Assembly: GCF_000015285.1 (NCBI RefSeq)
Contig: NC_008709.1
Span: 3,596,001-3,660,000, forward strand
Length of the DNA stretch: 64,000 nucleotides
Reading direction: 5' to 3'
Origin: Psychromonas ingrahamii 37
GTDB taxonomy: Bacteria > Pseudomonadota > Gammaproteobacteria > Enterobacterales > Psychromonadaceae
Part shown: piece after piece, positions 35,090-44,309 of the stretch
How positions within the stretch are numbered: position 1 is the stretch's first letter
Layout of the letters: the number at the start of each line of letters is the position of its first letter
Notes under the pieces: generated by a model
Told to the model about the DNA's origin: nothing
The model's input: the letters and a program-made list of their open reading frames with translations, nothing else
The model's database searches: none
Made by a program: the position numbers and the translations under genes

Positions 35090-35345
35090 TGATGAAACTG
35101 TAGGGGCTGCGTAGCACACTGTGTATTGCTGCGTAGTTGCGTTGGTACTTAGGCAAGTAAACGGTGACAGCCCAACTGCACCGAAACTTAGGTAAAACTA
35201 AGAAGGCTTGATACACAGTGGCTGATAAGCAACTCAAATGAGACGCTGTTAGGCTGTAGGAAGGCTGCTTAAGCCTTCTTATGGCTAAACACAATCTAAA
35301 TGAGCCTATCAATAACTATAAGAAGATTAATACACTGTGTTGTTT
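35090..35345 (+). ncRNA. Candidate structured RNA or recombination region in the island
   Basis: Dense inverted repeats: CACTGTGTAT (35117-35126) with ATACACAGTG (35211-35220); AAGAAGGCTT (35200-35209) with AAGCCTTCTT (35271-35280); and CGGTG-A-CAG with CTG-CACCG near 35162-35183. The first two pairs interleave, as in a pseudoknot or two alternative folds. The word GCTGCGTAG occurs twice around the first arm. No real protein is encoded (the 97-codon minus frame is unconvincing). It lies 220-470 bases upstream of the catalytic-only recombinase. Strand is a guess. Confidence 0.4.
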
Positions 35346-35565
35346 GAGATTGAGCGAATGCGAAAGAACAAACGGCACAAGTAGTGTTAGCGAAGCTGAC
35401 ACTTAGAAACAACACTTAAGAATATCTAAGAAAAGTACAATTATCTTACATTTAGACTTAAGTCTTTGAGTTATCGAAGGTATTTATAAGGCACATTCTG
35501 GTTGCTCAAAACAAACGTCAGAAAATACACTGTATGTACGAAAACATTACATTTAGGTGGTTTAT
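35346..35565. other. Leader region of the small recombinase
   Basis: About 220 AT-rich bases without a gene, ahead of the + strand recombinase. ACACTGTATGTACG at ~35528 recalls the ACACTGTGT words of the structured region upstream. Confidence 0.35.
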
Positions 35566-36138
35566 ATGGCACAAGCAAAGACACTTAGCAAATCAGAACT
35601 TAAGCAGCTGTTAGACGTAACAAATTCGTGCAGTCGATATTCGGCACGTGATAGCACTATGCTGCTGTTTACGCACTTGTGTGGTTTACGTGTTGGCGAA
35701 GTAGCTGCGCTGCGTTTTGACGACATACTTGATGCAAACGGCACAGTACGAGACGAAATGACACTTGATGCTGCGCGAACAAAGAGCAAACGAGCACGTA
35801 AGATATTCTTACCAAAGCAGATGCAGCGTCAGCTACAAGCATACGTTAACAGCTTAAACAAACAGCCACAGCACGGTTATTTGTTCTCTACACAGAAGCA
35901 AGCACACTTTAGTGCAAATACAGCTACACAGCATCTACAACGCTTGTATGCACGTGCTGGGATTAGTGGTGCTACATCACACAGTGGTAGACGCACTTGG
36001 CTTACAGCACTTAGTCAGAGAGGTGTTAGCGTGTTTGTACTAGCGGATATGGCTGGACACAGAAGCATTCAAACAACGCAGCGTTACGTTACAGTTAATG
36101 ATGAGATGAAACGTAACGCAGCAGAGTTGATTAGCTAA
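35566..36138 (+). CDS. Tyrosine recombinase, catalytic domain only
   Basis: A 190-residue site-specific recombinase consisting of just the C-terminal catalytic fold; the usual N-terminal core-binding (SAM-like) domain is absent. Box I Arg lies in LCGLRVGEVAALRFDD, the beta-hairpin Lys in TKSKRARK, box II is HSGRRTWLT, and the last His and the Tyr nucleophile are in AGHRSIQTTQRYV. All catalytic residues look intact. AGGTGG precedes ATG 35566 by five bases. It is the only + strand gene in the island. Its 3' end overlaps that of the 36131 gene by eight bases. Possible roles: excision partner of the large integrase, or resolution or inversion of the structured region upstream. Confidence 0.9.
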   Translation: MAQAKTLSKSELKQLLDVTNSCSRYSARDSTMLLFTHLCGLRVGEVAALRFDDILDANGTVRDEMTLDAARTKSKRARKIFLPKQMQRQLQAYVNSLNKQPQHGYLFSTQKQAHFSANTATQHLQRLYARAGISGATSHSGRRTWLTALSQRGVSVFVLADMAGHRSIQTTQRYVTVNDEMKRNAAELIS

Positions 36139-36796
36139 CAGAGAAGTCAAAGAATATCTGTGTGGATACTTTGTCATCTTTACTGTTTGGCACCAATCTA
36201 TTGCCTTCAGAACGGCAATTGTATTGCTCCTCTAACATCTTTGTGTTCTGTGGATAATCACTATTTAACATACGATACACTCCGTTATGTTCATCTAATT
36301 GAGTGAAGTAACGAACACTGCTTTCTGTCCAATACGGCGCACCCAATGTTAAACGTGTGTTAGTTGCTTTAGCGATATATTGTACAGCTTTTTCATTTTC
36401 CAAAGAGATAATGTGATTGTGAGCTGTGCCTTCAATTAAGTCCGCATTTCGCTTTGCGTCATACCAGAATGTTGCAATTTTCTCATTTCCATACACATCG
36501 CTTTGCGTAACATCTACATACTCACCTTCTGGAGTTTTCCAAATACTATGAAACATCCAAATGTACATACCATGACGGTAAAGCTCTTTCCTACGCATCA
36601 ACAGCCAACCACCAATTCGCTCACCACCAATTCTGTCAACTAAGTCTTGTACGTTTTGGTGACAATTCAGCACTGCGCCCGTTCCAGTTACACCTTTAAT
36701 GCGACGTTTAATAAGATAACAATCATCACTAGACACTTGCTTCATAGCTTCACTAATCACTTTAGGAAGCTTGTTTGTGTAGTTAGTTCCAATCAT
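36131..36796 (-). CDS. Hypothetical island protein with a possible Cys-His-Asp triad
   Basis: A ~221-residue soluble protein. The ATG at 36796 has AAGGAG five bases ahead. I recognise a general pattern seen in phage and island proteins: LNCHQNVQDLVDR near residue 45, GGERIGGWLLMRRKELYRHG, MFHSIWKTPEGEYVDVTQ near 88-105, then YGNEKIATFWYD. Cys, His and Asp in this order could form a papain-like triad; that is inference from spacing only. It starts four-base-close to the integrase stop and may share its transcript. No signal peptide or membrane segment. Confidence 0.6.
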   Translation of the reverse strand: MIGTNYTNKLPKVISEAMKQVSSDDCYLIKRRIKGVTGTGAVLNCHQNVQDLVDRIGGERIGGWLLMRRKELYRHGMYIWMFHSIWKTPEGEYVDVTQSDVYGNEKIATFWYDAKRNADLIEGTAHNHIISLENEKAVQYIAKATNTRLTLGAPYWTESSVRYFTQLDEHNGVYRMLNSDYPQNTKMLEEQYNCRSEGNRLVPNSKDDKVSTQIFFDFSVS

Positions 36797-36805
36797 TCTC
36801 ACTCC

Positions 36806-38041
36806 TTAAAGCACTTCAATAGTGCCATCTGCGTTACGTCTGTAGTCAGCTACAGCGTTGGTTAAGCGTATTTCATCGTTCAAGTGATAGTACGTCTTCT
36901 CTATCTGCGCCACGCTAGTGCCACACATATCTGCTATCTGCCGAAACGATAAACCACTCATAATACGCTGCGTAATCATAAAGTGACGTAAGCTGTAGGG
37001 TACTAAGTCACGTGTTTCTCTGTCAGCAATATCAGCTAGTTCAATCATCTTGTGCCAGTGATACAGCATCGTACGCTGTGTGATTTGGTTTTCACCATCA
37101 ATCGTAAACACAAGTTCATCTGCGCTTTTAGGCTTAACAATATCGTGTAAGCGTTCGAAGTACTGCCCATTACGACACAAGAAGGTACGGCTAGTACGCA
37201 CTTTACTTGTCTCTGCGCGAACGTGGATACGTGCTAGCGTTTGTTCCGTACCGTTGACTGTGTGTCGCTCAAGTTGCACGTCACTCCAACGTAACTGTCG
37301 CTGTTCCCCAACACGCAATCCACTGTTAGCTGCAACTAGCACGTAGTGCTGCACGATTTTTCGCACTCTAATCTCAGCGTCATCAAGCTTGTTATGTTTG
37401 GCACAGTAAGTACGCATTGCACGATATAGTGTTTCGTATTCATCGTTAGTCAGTGTTGCACGACGAATAGCATCATTGCCTTTGTCTAAGCGTGGTAATT
37501 TCTTAAAGTCGAAGCCATCGATGTGTGTTTCGCCATTCTTGTGCAGCCACTTCATCAGTGCATTTATAGTGCTTTGTTCATTCTGAACTGTGACTTGCTT
37601 GACTTTGGTGTTGGTGCTTTTGTGGCGATGGTAGAAGTAGTTTTCGCAATCAGTGCGTTCTAGTTCTTTGAGCTTGGTGTCTTTGCCAATGAAGCTAAGA
37701 AAGTGCTGTAGATGCGTTGCTATTGTTGCGTGTCGTCCCTTAACAATATGCCCTAGTTCAACGTCACGCTGTCGAAAGCTAAGATACTTCTCAACACCTT
37801 CTTTGGTGGTGATTGAAAAGTAACTCTTTCCTTGTTGTAAGTTGCCGTAAATCTCTAAGTAAGCTGCTTTGCCACGTTCAATTGCTGTGCTTTCACTGCG
37901 TGTGCGTAGGCTTTTACGTGCGTACTTGTTCTCTTTAGGCAACCACAAGCGAAACTGCCAATACTCGCCTCACTTGTACACACAAGCTTCATCAAATATT
38001 GCTATTTCGCCTTCAGCAAAGTTTTGTTTTTTAAGTGCCAA
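36806..38041 (-). pseudogene. Large tyrosine integrase interrupted by an in-frame TGA
   Basis: Integrase of the island, next to the guaA-side attachment site. From 37948 down, 380 codons are open: an N-terminal binding domain (VEKYLSFRQRDVELGHIVKG) and a catalytic domain with Arg in NSGLRVGEQRQLRWSD, Lys in AETSKVRTSRTF, YSLRHFMITQR, and CGTSVAQIEKTYYHL with the Tyr nucleophile. Upstream, the frame reads back without a break through ALKKQNFAEGEIAIFDEACV and YK, then TGA (37972-37970), then GEYWQFRLWLPKENKYARKS. In relatives I recall KRGEYWQF here, so CGA to TGA is likely. A TTG at 37948 could restart translation, but the first residues would be lost. Confidence 0.8.
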
Positions 38042-38203
38042 GTTTGCTCGCAGAGTTACTATTATTTTCAGTAGTCACACGTTTGTGCAACATTCTGTGT
38101 AACTGTATGAGAAAACTTCAATTAAATCAACGATTGATTTTAAGTGTGAAACAAATGTGTAAGTAATTAATATAATTAAATCAATGAGTTATACTTAAAT
38201 AAC
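38042..38203. other. Island right-end non-coding region
   Basis: AT-rich stretch with TGTGTAAC (38096-38103) and TGTGTAAG (38156-38163), the same words as at the left end and in the same orientation: candidate integrase arm sites. No gene. Confidence 0.45.
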
Positions 38204-39783
38204 TACTCCCACTCGATGGTTGCAGGCGGTTTACCTGAAACATCGTACACTACACGGGAAATACCATCAATTTCATTGATGATACGATTTGATACATGAC
38301 CGATTAAATCATAAGGAAGATGTGACCAACGCGCGGTCATAAAGTCGATTGTTTCCACACAACGCAGGGACACAACCCAATCGTATTTACGACAATCGCC
38401 CATTACACCCACGGAGCGTACCGGCAGGAAGACCACAAAGGCTTGACTGACTTTATGGTAAAGATCCGCTTTATGTAACTCTTCAATAAATATCGCATCG
38501 GCGCGGCGCAGTAAATCGCAGTACTCTTTCTTCACTTCACCCAGCACACGTACGCCTAGACCCGGCCCCGGGAAAGGATGACGGTAAAGCATCTCATAAG
38601 GTAGACCTAACTCTAAGCCGATTTTACGTACTTCATCTTTAAACAATTCACGCAGTGGTTCAACCAGACCCATTTCCATATCATCGGGTAATCCGCCCAC
38701 ATTATGGTGAGATTTAATCACCTGTGCTTTACCCGTTTTAGAGCCTGCTGATTCGATTACATCGGGGTAGATAGTACCCTGCGCTAACCATTTGGCATTT
38801 TTAAGTTTTTTAGATTCTTCATCGAAAATTTCGACAAAAACACGGCCAATGATTTTACGTTTCGCTTCAGGATCGCTTTCGCCAGCCATCTGCTCCAAGA
38901 AACGGTGTTCTGCATTAACATGAATGATTTTTAATCCGAAGTGATCACCAAACATATCCATCACCTGCTGGCCTTCATTTAAACGCAGTAAACCGTTATC
39001 AACAAAGACACAGGTAAGTTTATCACCAATAGCGCGTTGTAATAACATTGCCACAACGGAGGAATCAACACCGCCGGAAAGACCAAGAATAACTTCATCA
39101 TCACCAATCTGCGCTTTCATGCGCGCAACCGCATCTTCGATGATTGAACTTGATGTCCAAAGCGTCTCACAGCCACAAATATCCATCACAAAGTGGCGTA
39201 ACATACGCTCACCCTGGCGAGTATGAGTGACTTCCGGATGAAACTGTACACCATAAAAACGTTTTTCTTCATTGGCAATAGCAGCAAACTGACAGGTAGC
39301 AGTATTAGCAATAGTCGTAAAACCGGCCGGAATAGCGGACACTTTATCGCCATGACTCATCCAAACATCTAATAAAGCATTACCATTTTGTGCAACCGCA
39401 TCTTCAATCAGTTTGAATAGTTCAGAGGCCCCTTTGACTTCAATCTGTGCGTAACCAAATTCGCCTTCGCCTTCACCTTTAATGACCGATCCACCGAGTT
39501 GCTCGGACATAGTCTGCATACCGTAGCAGATACCTAATACAGGAACCCCCGCAGTAAAGACATATTCAGGTGCACGAGGAGAACCTTCAGCGGTGACACT
39601 TTCAGGGCCACCCGCTAAAATAATGCCGTTAGGAGCAAAATCTTTAATATCCTGCTCATCAACATCCCAGCTCCAAAGTTCACAGTAAACACCTATTTCA
39701 CGAATGCGACGCGCGATTAATTGGGTGTACTGAGAACCGAAATCTAAAATCAGAATTCGCTGTTCATGAATGTTTTTGTCCAT
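38203..39783 (-). CDS. guaA: GMP synthase (glutamine-hydrolysing)
   Basis: Converts XMP to GMP with glutamine and ATP, last step of guanine nucleotide synthesis. The class I glutaminase domain carries GICYGMQTM (nucleophile Cys) and FHPEVTHT; the ATP-pyrophosphatase loop is [15 protein letters not shown]; the C-terminal dimerisation domain ends KPPATIEWE. 526 residues, as in E. coli (525). The island has entered at the last codons, and the protein end is intact because the integrated element restored it. The original terminator is now 8 kb away, so what ends the guaA transcript here is not clear. The gene is 136 bases after guaB. Confidence 0.98.
   Translation of the reverse strand: MDKNIHEQRILILDFGSQYTQLIARRIREIGVYCELWSWDVDEQDIKDFAPNGIILAGGPESVTAEGSPRAPEYVFTAGVPVLGICYGMQTMSEQLGGSVIKGEGEGEFGYAQIEVKGASELFKLIEDAVAQNGNALLDVWMSHGDKVSAIPAGFTTIANTATCQFAAIANEEKRFYGVQFHPEVTHTRQGERMLRHFVMDICGCETLWTSSSIIEDAVARMKAQIGDDEVILGLSGGVDSSVVAMLLQRAIGDKLTCVFVDNGLLRLNEGQQVMDMFGDHFGLKIIHVNAEHRFLEQMAGESDPEAKRKIIGRVFVEIFDEESKKLKNAKWLAQGTIYPDVIESAGSKTGKAQVIKSHHNVGGLPDDMEMGLVEPLRELFKDEVRKIGLELGLPYEMLYRHPFPGPGLGVRVLGEVKKEYCDLLRRADAIFIEELHKADLYHKVSQAFVVFLPVRSVGVMGDCRKYDWVVSLRCVETIDFMTARWSHLPYDLIGHVSNRIINEIDGISRVVYDVSGKPPATIEWE
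38204..38214. other. Island attachment site, guaA side
   Basis: TACTCCCACTC within the last guaA codons (Glu-Trp-Glu-stop on the minus strand); pairs with TATTCCCACTC at 30136-30146. Confidence 0.85.
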
Positions 39784-39809
39784 TGGATGATCCCTTTTTA
39801 TAAAAAATA

Positions 39810-39829
39810 AAGACGGTAAAAACCGTCTT
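39810..39829 (-). terminator. Hairpin with T run between guaB and guaA (attenuator?)
   Basis: AAGACGGT / ACCGTCTT, eight perfect pairs and a four-base loop, followed on the minus strand by TATTTTTTA. It would stop a share of guaB transcripts before guaA, or act as an attenuator. Confidence 0.75.
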
Positions 39830-39919
39830 AGTAATAATTTTTCAGTTCTCTGCCATTGACAGTGACTGATAATAATTTACCCGTGCAGGCAGTGCACCGG
39901 TAAATAACTTGCTCAGCGA

Positions 39920-41386
39920 TTAACCATCGGCGCGGTAGTTTGGCGCTTCTTTGGTAATAGCCACATCGTGCACGTGGCTTTCACCCATACCTGCACTGGT
40001 GATCTTCACAAACATCGCTTTAGTATTCATATCATGAATAGTTGCACAGCCGGTTAGACCCATAGAGGAACGTACACCGCCCATCTGCTGATGAATAATC
40101 TCTTTTACTTTGCCTTTATAAGCAACGCGCCCTTCAATACCTTCAGGTACTAATTTGTCCGCCGCATTATCTGACTGGAAGTAACGATCCGATGAACCCT
40201 GCGACATGGCAGCTACCGATCCCATACCACGATATGATTTGTATGAACGTCCCTGGAATAAAATTATCTCACCGGGAGACTCTTCAGTACCGGCAAACAT
40301 ACTGCCCATCATCACACATGACGCGCCAGCAGCTAATGCTTTGGCAATATCACCGGAGAAACGAATACCACCATCGGCGATAACCGGCACACCCGTACCT
40401 TCAAGGGCTGCGACTGCGTCTGAAATAGCCGTGATTTGCGGCACACCAACACCTGTCACAATACGTGTTGTGCAGATTGAACCAGGGCCGATGCCAACCT
40501 TAACCGAGCTACAACCCGCTTCAACCAAAGCTAAAGCGCCGTCACCCGTGGCCACATTACCACCAATAATATCTAAATCAGGAAAAGCCAGGCGGGTGGC
40601 TTTAATACGATCTAAAACACCTTGAGAGTGACCGTGTGAAGAGTCAATTAACAGTACATCGACCCCCGCTGCAACTAATGCCGCAACGCGTTCTTCATTA
40701 CCCGCACCCGCACCAACTGCAGCGCCTACGCGTAAACGGCCTAATTCATCTTTACATGCATTAGGTTTCTGTTCCGCCTTACGGAAATCTTTTACTGTTA
40801 TCATGCCGCACAATTTAAAGTTATCATCGGTTAACAATACTTTTTCGATGCGGTGGGCATGCATTAATTTTTCAATTTCATCACGCGGGGTATTTGATTT
40901 AGCAGTGACCAGATCTTTTTTCCCCGTCATAACAGAAGAAACCAGTTTGTTTAAATCGGTTTCAAATAAAACATCACGGCCAGTAATAATCCCAATCAAT
41001 TCACCTGAATCTTCAACAACAGGATAACCTGCAAAGCCATGTTTGTCGGTTAACTCTTTAATTTCTTCAAGTGTTGTCTTCGGAGAAACCGTAATTGGGC
41101 TTGCAACCACACCACTCTCATGAATTTTCACCAAACGGACTTCTTCAGCTTGTAATGCAATTGACATGTTTTTGTGGATAAAACCAATACCGCCCTCTTG
41201 TGCTAAAGCAATAGCAAAACGAGATTCAGTAACAGTATCCATGGCAGCTGAAACCACCGGAATATTTAATGAGATATTTGGCGTTAGTTTAGTTCTTAGG
41301 TCAGCAGTATTTGGCAGTACAGTCGAATGACTGGGTACTAATAGTACATCATCAAATGTTAATGCATCTTTGACAATTCGTAGCAT
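39920..41386 (-). CDS. guaB: IMP dehydrogenase
   Basis: NAD-dependent oxidation of IMP to XMP, the committed step to GMP. 488 residues, exactly the usual length. Two CBS domains lie at about residues 95-205 ([20 protein letters not shown] and the following repeat). The catalytic loop is [20 protein letters not shown] with the active-site Cys, and [20 protein letters not shown] and GYRGMGS-like [13 protein letters not shown] are present. First gene of guaBA. A 20-base inverted repeat (ATACTCA / TGAGTAT) lies 37-57 bases upstream. Confidence 0.98.
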   Translation of the reverse strand: MLRIVKDALTFDDVLLVPSHSTVLPNTADLRTKLTPNISLNIPVVSAAMDTVTESRFAIALAQEGGIGFIHKNMSIALQAEEVRLVKIHESGVVASPITVSPKTTLEEIKELTDKHGFAGYPVVEDSGELIGIITGRDVLFETDLNKLVSSVMTGKKDLVTAKSNTPRDEIEKLMHAHRIEKVLLTDDNFKLCGMITVKDFRKAEQKPNACKDELGRLRVGAAVGAGAGNEERVAALVAAGVDVLLIDSSHGHSQGVLDRIKATRLAFPDLDIIGGNVATGDGALALVEAGCSSVKVGIGPGSICTTRIVTGVGVPQITAISDAVAALEGTGVPVIADGGIRFSGDIAKALAAGASCVMMGSMFAGTEESPGEIILFQGRSYKSYRGMGSVAAMSQGSSDRYFQSDNAADKLVPEGIEGRVAYKGKVKEIIHQQMGGVRSSMGLTGCATIHDMNTKAMFVKITSAGMGESHVHDVAITKEAPNYRADG

Positions 41387-41423
41387 TGCAATATCTCACT
41401 TATAGTTGGGAGGATTATTCAAT

Positions 41424-41443
41424 ATACTCAAATTTCTGAGTAT
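41424..41443 (-). promoter_or_regulatory. Inverted repeat upstream of guaB
   Basis: ATACTCA (41424-41430) and TGAGTAT (41437-41443) around six bases, within the expected promoter region. Could be an operator; it does not match the PurR consensus. Confidence 0.4.
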
Positions 41444-41579
41444 CATATTGCGCTGGGATTTTAATCGTTCTGTGAGCTAAGTACAATTAAAAAATCACCT
41501 TAAGGGCAACTCTTTTTATCATTCCACCTAACTGTTAGAATCTAAATTAATTTTTACGGGTAACTCATAGCGAAAAACC

Positions 41580-42923
41580 ATGAACATTTCTGAAAATAAA
41601 AATATTTATAGCGTCAGTTCACTCAATCGCGCGGCAAAGGCCCTTCTGGAAACGGGATTGGGCGTTATTTGGTTATCGGGCGAAATTTCTAATTTAACCA
41701 TTGCTGTTTCCGGCCATTGGTACTTCACCCTAAAAGATCACAGTGCACAGGTACGTTGTGCCATGTTTAAAGGTAATAATCGGCGTAGCGGTTTTACGCC
41801 TAAACATGGCCAGCAGGTTTTAGTGCGCGCCAAACTTAGCCTTTATGAGGCACGCGGTGACTATCAGCTAATTATTGAAAGCATGGCACCTGAAGGTGAT
41901 GGTCTATTAAAACAACAATTTGAAGCATTAAAATTTAAATTGGCCGCTGAAGGTTTATTTTCTGAAAGTCACAAAAAACCCCTGCCGCAGTTAATTAAAT
42001 GTATTGGTATTATTACCTCATCAACGGGGGCTGCACTGCATGATATTCTCAGTATTTTAAAACGTCGCGATCCCCGCCTGAAGGTAATTATCTATCCGTC
42101 GTTAGTCCAGGGTGCGAGCAGTGCAGCCTCGGTTGCTGCGCAAATTAAGTTAGCCAATGCCCGTCATGAATGTGATTTATTAATTGTCGGTCGCGGCGGT
42201 GGTTCTCTGGAAGATTTATGGTGTTTTAATGAAGCGCTGGTGGCTTATGCAATATATGACAGTCAGTTGCCTATTATCAGTGCCGTTGGCCATGAAATTG
42301 ATGTCACTATTGCAGATTTTGTCGCCGATGTTCGCGCGGCAACCCCGTCAGCAGCGGCTGAGCTTGTTAGTCAGAATAAAGCCTTTCACCAAACTCAATT
42401 AGATACCTTAACAAATCGCATGAAGCAGGCAATTCTGGCGCGCTTGCAGCTAAAATCACATCAACATGCTTTAATCAGAGAAAAATTACTTAATCTCCAC
42501 CCGAAGCATAAGCTCCAGCAACAGACCTTACAGTTAGATGAACTCAGCCTGCGCTTACAGCATGCTTTTCAGGCAACCATGAATCAAGCCAAACGAGATC
42601 TGCAAAGACTGCAAAGTGGTTTATTTCAACATAGCCCAGAAGGCATTATTTCCGTCGAACAACAAAAACAGAAACAACTTCAGCACCGTTTAGAACATGC
42701 TGTGCAGGTAACACTCAATCAGAAAACGACTTTACTACAAAATAAAAGCAGTCGACTCAATACCGTCAGCCCGCTGGCAACGCTGGCACGCGGTTATGCG
42801 ATTGTAAAAGATAAGAACGGGAAAATCACCACGGATACGGCCATGCTGCAACCTGGGGATAAAATAGAGGTGCGTTTAGATAAGGGAGAATTTGAAGCAC
42901 AAGTGCTAGGTGGCGAGCTGTAA
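41580..42923 (+). CDS. xseA: Exodeoxyribonuclease VII large subunit
   Basis: Catalytic large subunit of the single-strand exonuclease ExoVII, used in repair and recombination with XseB. The N-terminal OB-fold has VIWLSGEISNLTIAVSGHWY and DHSAQVRCAMFK. The central nuclease domain has GIITSSTGAALHDIL, RRDPRLKVIIYP, IVGRGGGSLEDLW and SAVGHEIDVTIADF-type residues. A long coiled-coil and the C-terminal LARGYAIVKD complete it. 447 residues, close to E. coli (456). Divergent from guaB as in E. coli. The end runs into a dispersed repeat shared with convergent proA. Confidence 0.96.
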   Translation: MNISENKNIYSVSSLNRAAKALLETGLGVIWLSGEISNLTIAVSGHWYFTLKDHSAQVRCAMFKGNNRRSGFTPKHGQQVLVRAKLSLYEARGDYQLIIESMAPEGDGLLKQQFEALKFKLAAEGLFSESHKKPLPQLIKCIGIITSSTGAALHDILSILKRRDPRLKVIIYPSLVQGASSAASVAAQIKLANARHECDLLIVGRGGGSLEDLWCFNEALVAYAIYDSQLPIISAVGHEIDVTIADFVADVRAATPSAAAELVSQNKAFHQTQLDTLTNRMKQAILARLQLKSHQHALIREKLLNLHPKHKLQQQTLQLDELSLRLQHAFQATMNQAKRDLQRLQSGLFQHSPEGIISVEQQKQKQLQHRLEHAVQVTLNQKTTLLQNKSSRLNTVSPLATLARGYAIVKDKNGKITTDTAMLQPGDKIEVRLDKGEFEAQVLGGEL

Positions 42924-43025
42924 GGCCGAGAGGCTGAAAGGCTATAAAGCTATAAGGCTGAAAGCTTTCCAGCTTCGAGCCTTCGAGCTGAAAGCCGACA
43001 GCCGACAGCCGAAAACTGACGGCTG
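42923..43025. repeat. AGCT-word dispersed repeat, copy 5
   Basis: Runs of GGCTGAAAGGCT, AAGCTATAAGGCTGAAAGCT, CTTCGAGCCTTCGAGCTG and CCGACAGCCGACAGCCG fill the whole gap between convergent xseA and proA. The inverted words may also act as a terminator for both genes. Confidence 0.75.
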
Positions 43026-43029
43026 TTAT

Positions 43030-44277
43030 TTAAGGACGGATTAAGTTTTCGCCAATACCAATCCACTTGTAAGTGGTCAGTTCTTGTAATCCCATCGGGC
43101 CGCGTGCATGCAGTTTTTGCGTTGATACAGCGACTTCGGCCCCTAATCCGAATTGGCTGCCATCGGTAAAGCGCGTGCTCGCATTGATGTAAACAGCAGC
43201 AGAATTGACGACATTAATAAACTTATTCGCAATGGTAAAATCATTGGTTAAAATACCGTCAGAATGACCAGAGCTATGGGTGCGAATATGCATAATAGCC
43301 TCATGGAAATCAGCAACTACTTTAACCCCTAAATTTAAACATAACCATTCGCGATCGAAATCACCTGCCTCCGCAAGGGTTGCTTTGTCACCTAAAATAG
43401 CTTTTGCTTTTTCTTCTGCAATCAGTGTCACGCCCATAGGGGCAAGGTGAGCATGCAGTTTAGGCAAAAATTCCTCAGCAATATCCTGATGCACTAATAG
43501 CGTCTCTAATGCATTACACACTGTCGGTCTTTGTACTTTGGCATTGGCAACAATAGCCAAGGCTTTTTCCTGATCGACACTTTTGTCAGCAAACAGATGA
43601 CAGACACCAATGCCGCCAACGATCACTGGGATATTACTGTTTTCTTTACAGAATTTTTGCAGTCCGGCATTACCGCGTGGAATAATCATATCCACGTAGT
43701 CATCCATTTTTAAAAGCTCGCCCACTAAAGCGCGGTCCGTACTTTTAATATACTGCACTGAGGTTTCTGGTAAACCAACGGATTTTAAAGCCGCTTGAAT
43801 CACTTCTACTAAGACGATATTAGAGCGAATAGTCTCTTTACCACCACGTAAAATACACGCATTACCGGTTTTCAAACTCAATACCGCGATATCAATAGTC
43901 ACATTTGGGCGAGCTTCATAAATCACGCCAATCACACCAATTGGCACGCGACGTTTACTGAGTTTCAAGCCATTTTCAAGGAGCTTACCATCAAACTCTT
44001 CACCGACAGGATCGTCTAATTTAATCACACTGCGCACATCACTAACAACGCCAGCTAAACGCGTTTCATCAAGCAACAGACGGTCTAATAACGCTTCCGT
44101 TAATCCGGCTTCTTTACCCGCTTGAATATCTTCCTTATTGGCTGAAACAATCTTATCCTGATTAGCCTCTAACGCTAAAGCAATCGCTTCTAATGCGGCA
44201 TTCTTTTTTTCGCTGCCAGTAATTGCAAGTTCATAACTTGCTTCTTTTGCTAATTTACCTAATGATTGTAAATCCAT
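43030..44277 (-). CDS. proA: Gamma-glutamyl phosphate reductase
   Basis: NADPH-dependent reductase giving glutamate semialdehyde in proline synthesis. 415 residues, matching E. coli (417). The catalytic Cys is in [19 protein letters not shown], the nucleotide region in [18 protein letters not shown], and [10 protein letters not shown] and [18 protein letters not shown] are conserved. Directly follows proB (32-base gap), with AAGGA ahead of the start. Order proB-proA is the standard operon. Confidence 0.97.
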   Translation of the reverse strand: MDLQSLGKLAKEASYELAITGSEKKNAALEAIALALEANQDKIVSANKEDIQAGKEAGLTEALLDRLLLDETRLAGVVSDVRSVIKLDDPVGEEFDGKLLENGLKLSKRRVPIGVIGVIYEARPNVTIDIAVLSLKTGNACILRGGKETIRSNIVLVEVIQAALKSVGLPETSVQYIKSTDRALVGELLKMDDYVDMIIPRGNAGLQKFCKENSNIPVIVGGIGVCHLFADKSVDQEKALAIVANAKVQRPTVCNALETLLVHQDIAEEFLPKLHAHLAPMGVTLIAEEKAKAILGDKATLAEAGDFDREWLCLNLGVKVVADFHEAIMHIRTHSSGHSDGILTNDFTIANKFINVVNSAAVYINASTRFTDGSQFGLGAEVAVSTQKLHARGPMGLQELTTYKWIGIGENLIRP

Positions 44278-44309
44278 GAACTTTTCCTTAATTAAGTATT
44301 AATTATCGT

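Larger units (their letters stand above)
30136..38214. mobile_element. Genomic island integrated in the 3' end of guaA (~8 kb)
   Basis: Bounded by an 11-bp imperfect direct repeat taken from the guaA 3' end. The guaA terminator hairpin and ampD lie beyond the far end, so insertion split gene from terminator while the near copy restores the GuaA C-terminus. guaA is a known integration target for tyrosine-integrase islands. Contents: large integrase next to the guaA-proximal end (interrupted by TGA), a second catalytic-only recombinase, a hypothetical gene, a structured non-coding region, a frameshifted DUF6626-like gene, a tandem-duplicated small gene, an H-NS-like/MBOAT/SGNH operon, and two hypotheticals. 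Words TGTGTAAC near both ends may be integrase arm sites. Damage in several genes suggests the element is no longer self-mobile. Confidence 0.88.

Noticed and set aside
35019..35312. 97-codon minus-strand frame in the island
   Set aside because: It covers the inverted-repeat block, has unusual composition and no SD; the structure explains the region better.
37869..38102. 77-codon + strand frame at the island end
   Set aside because: Antisense to the integrase and spanning its interrupted N-terminus; no family resemblance.
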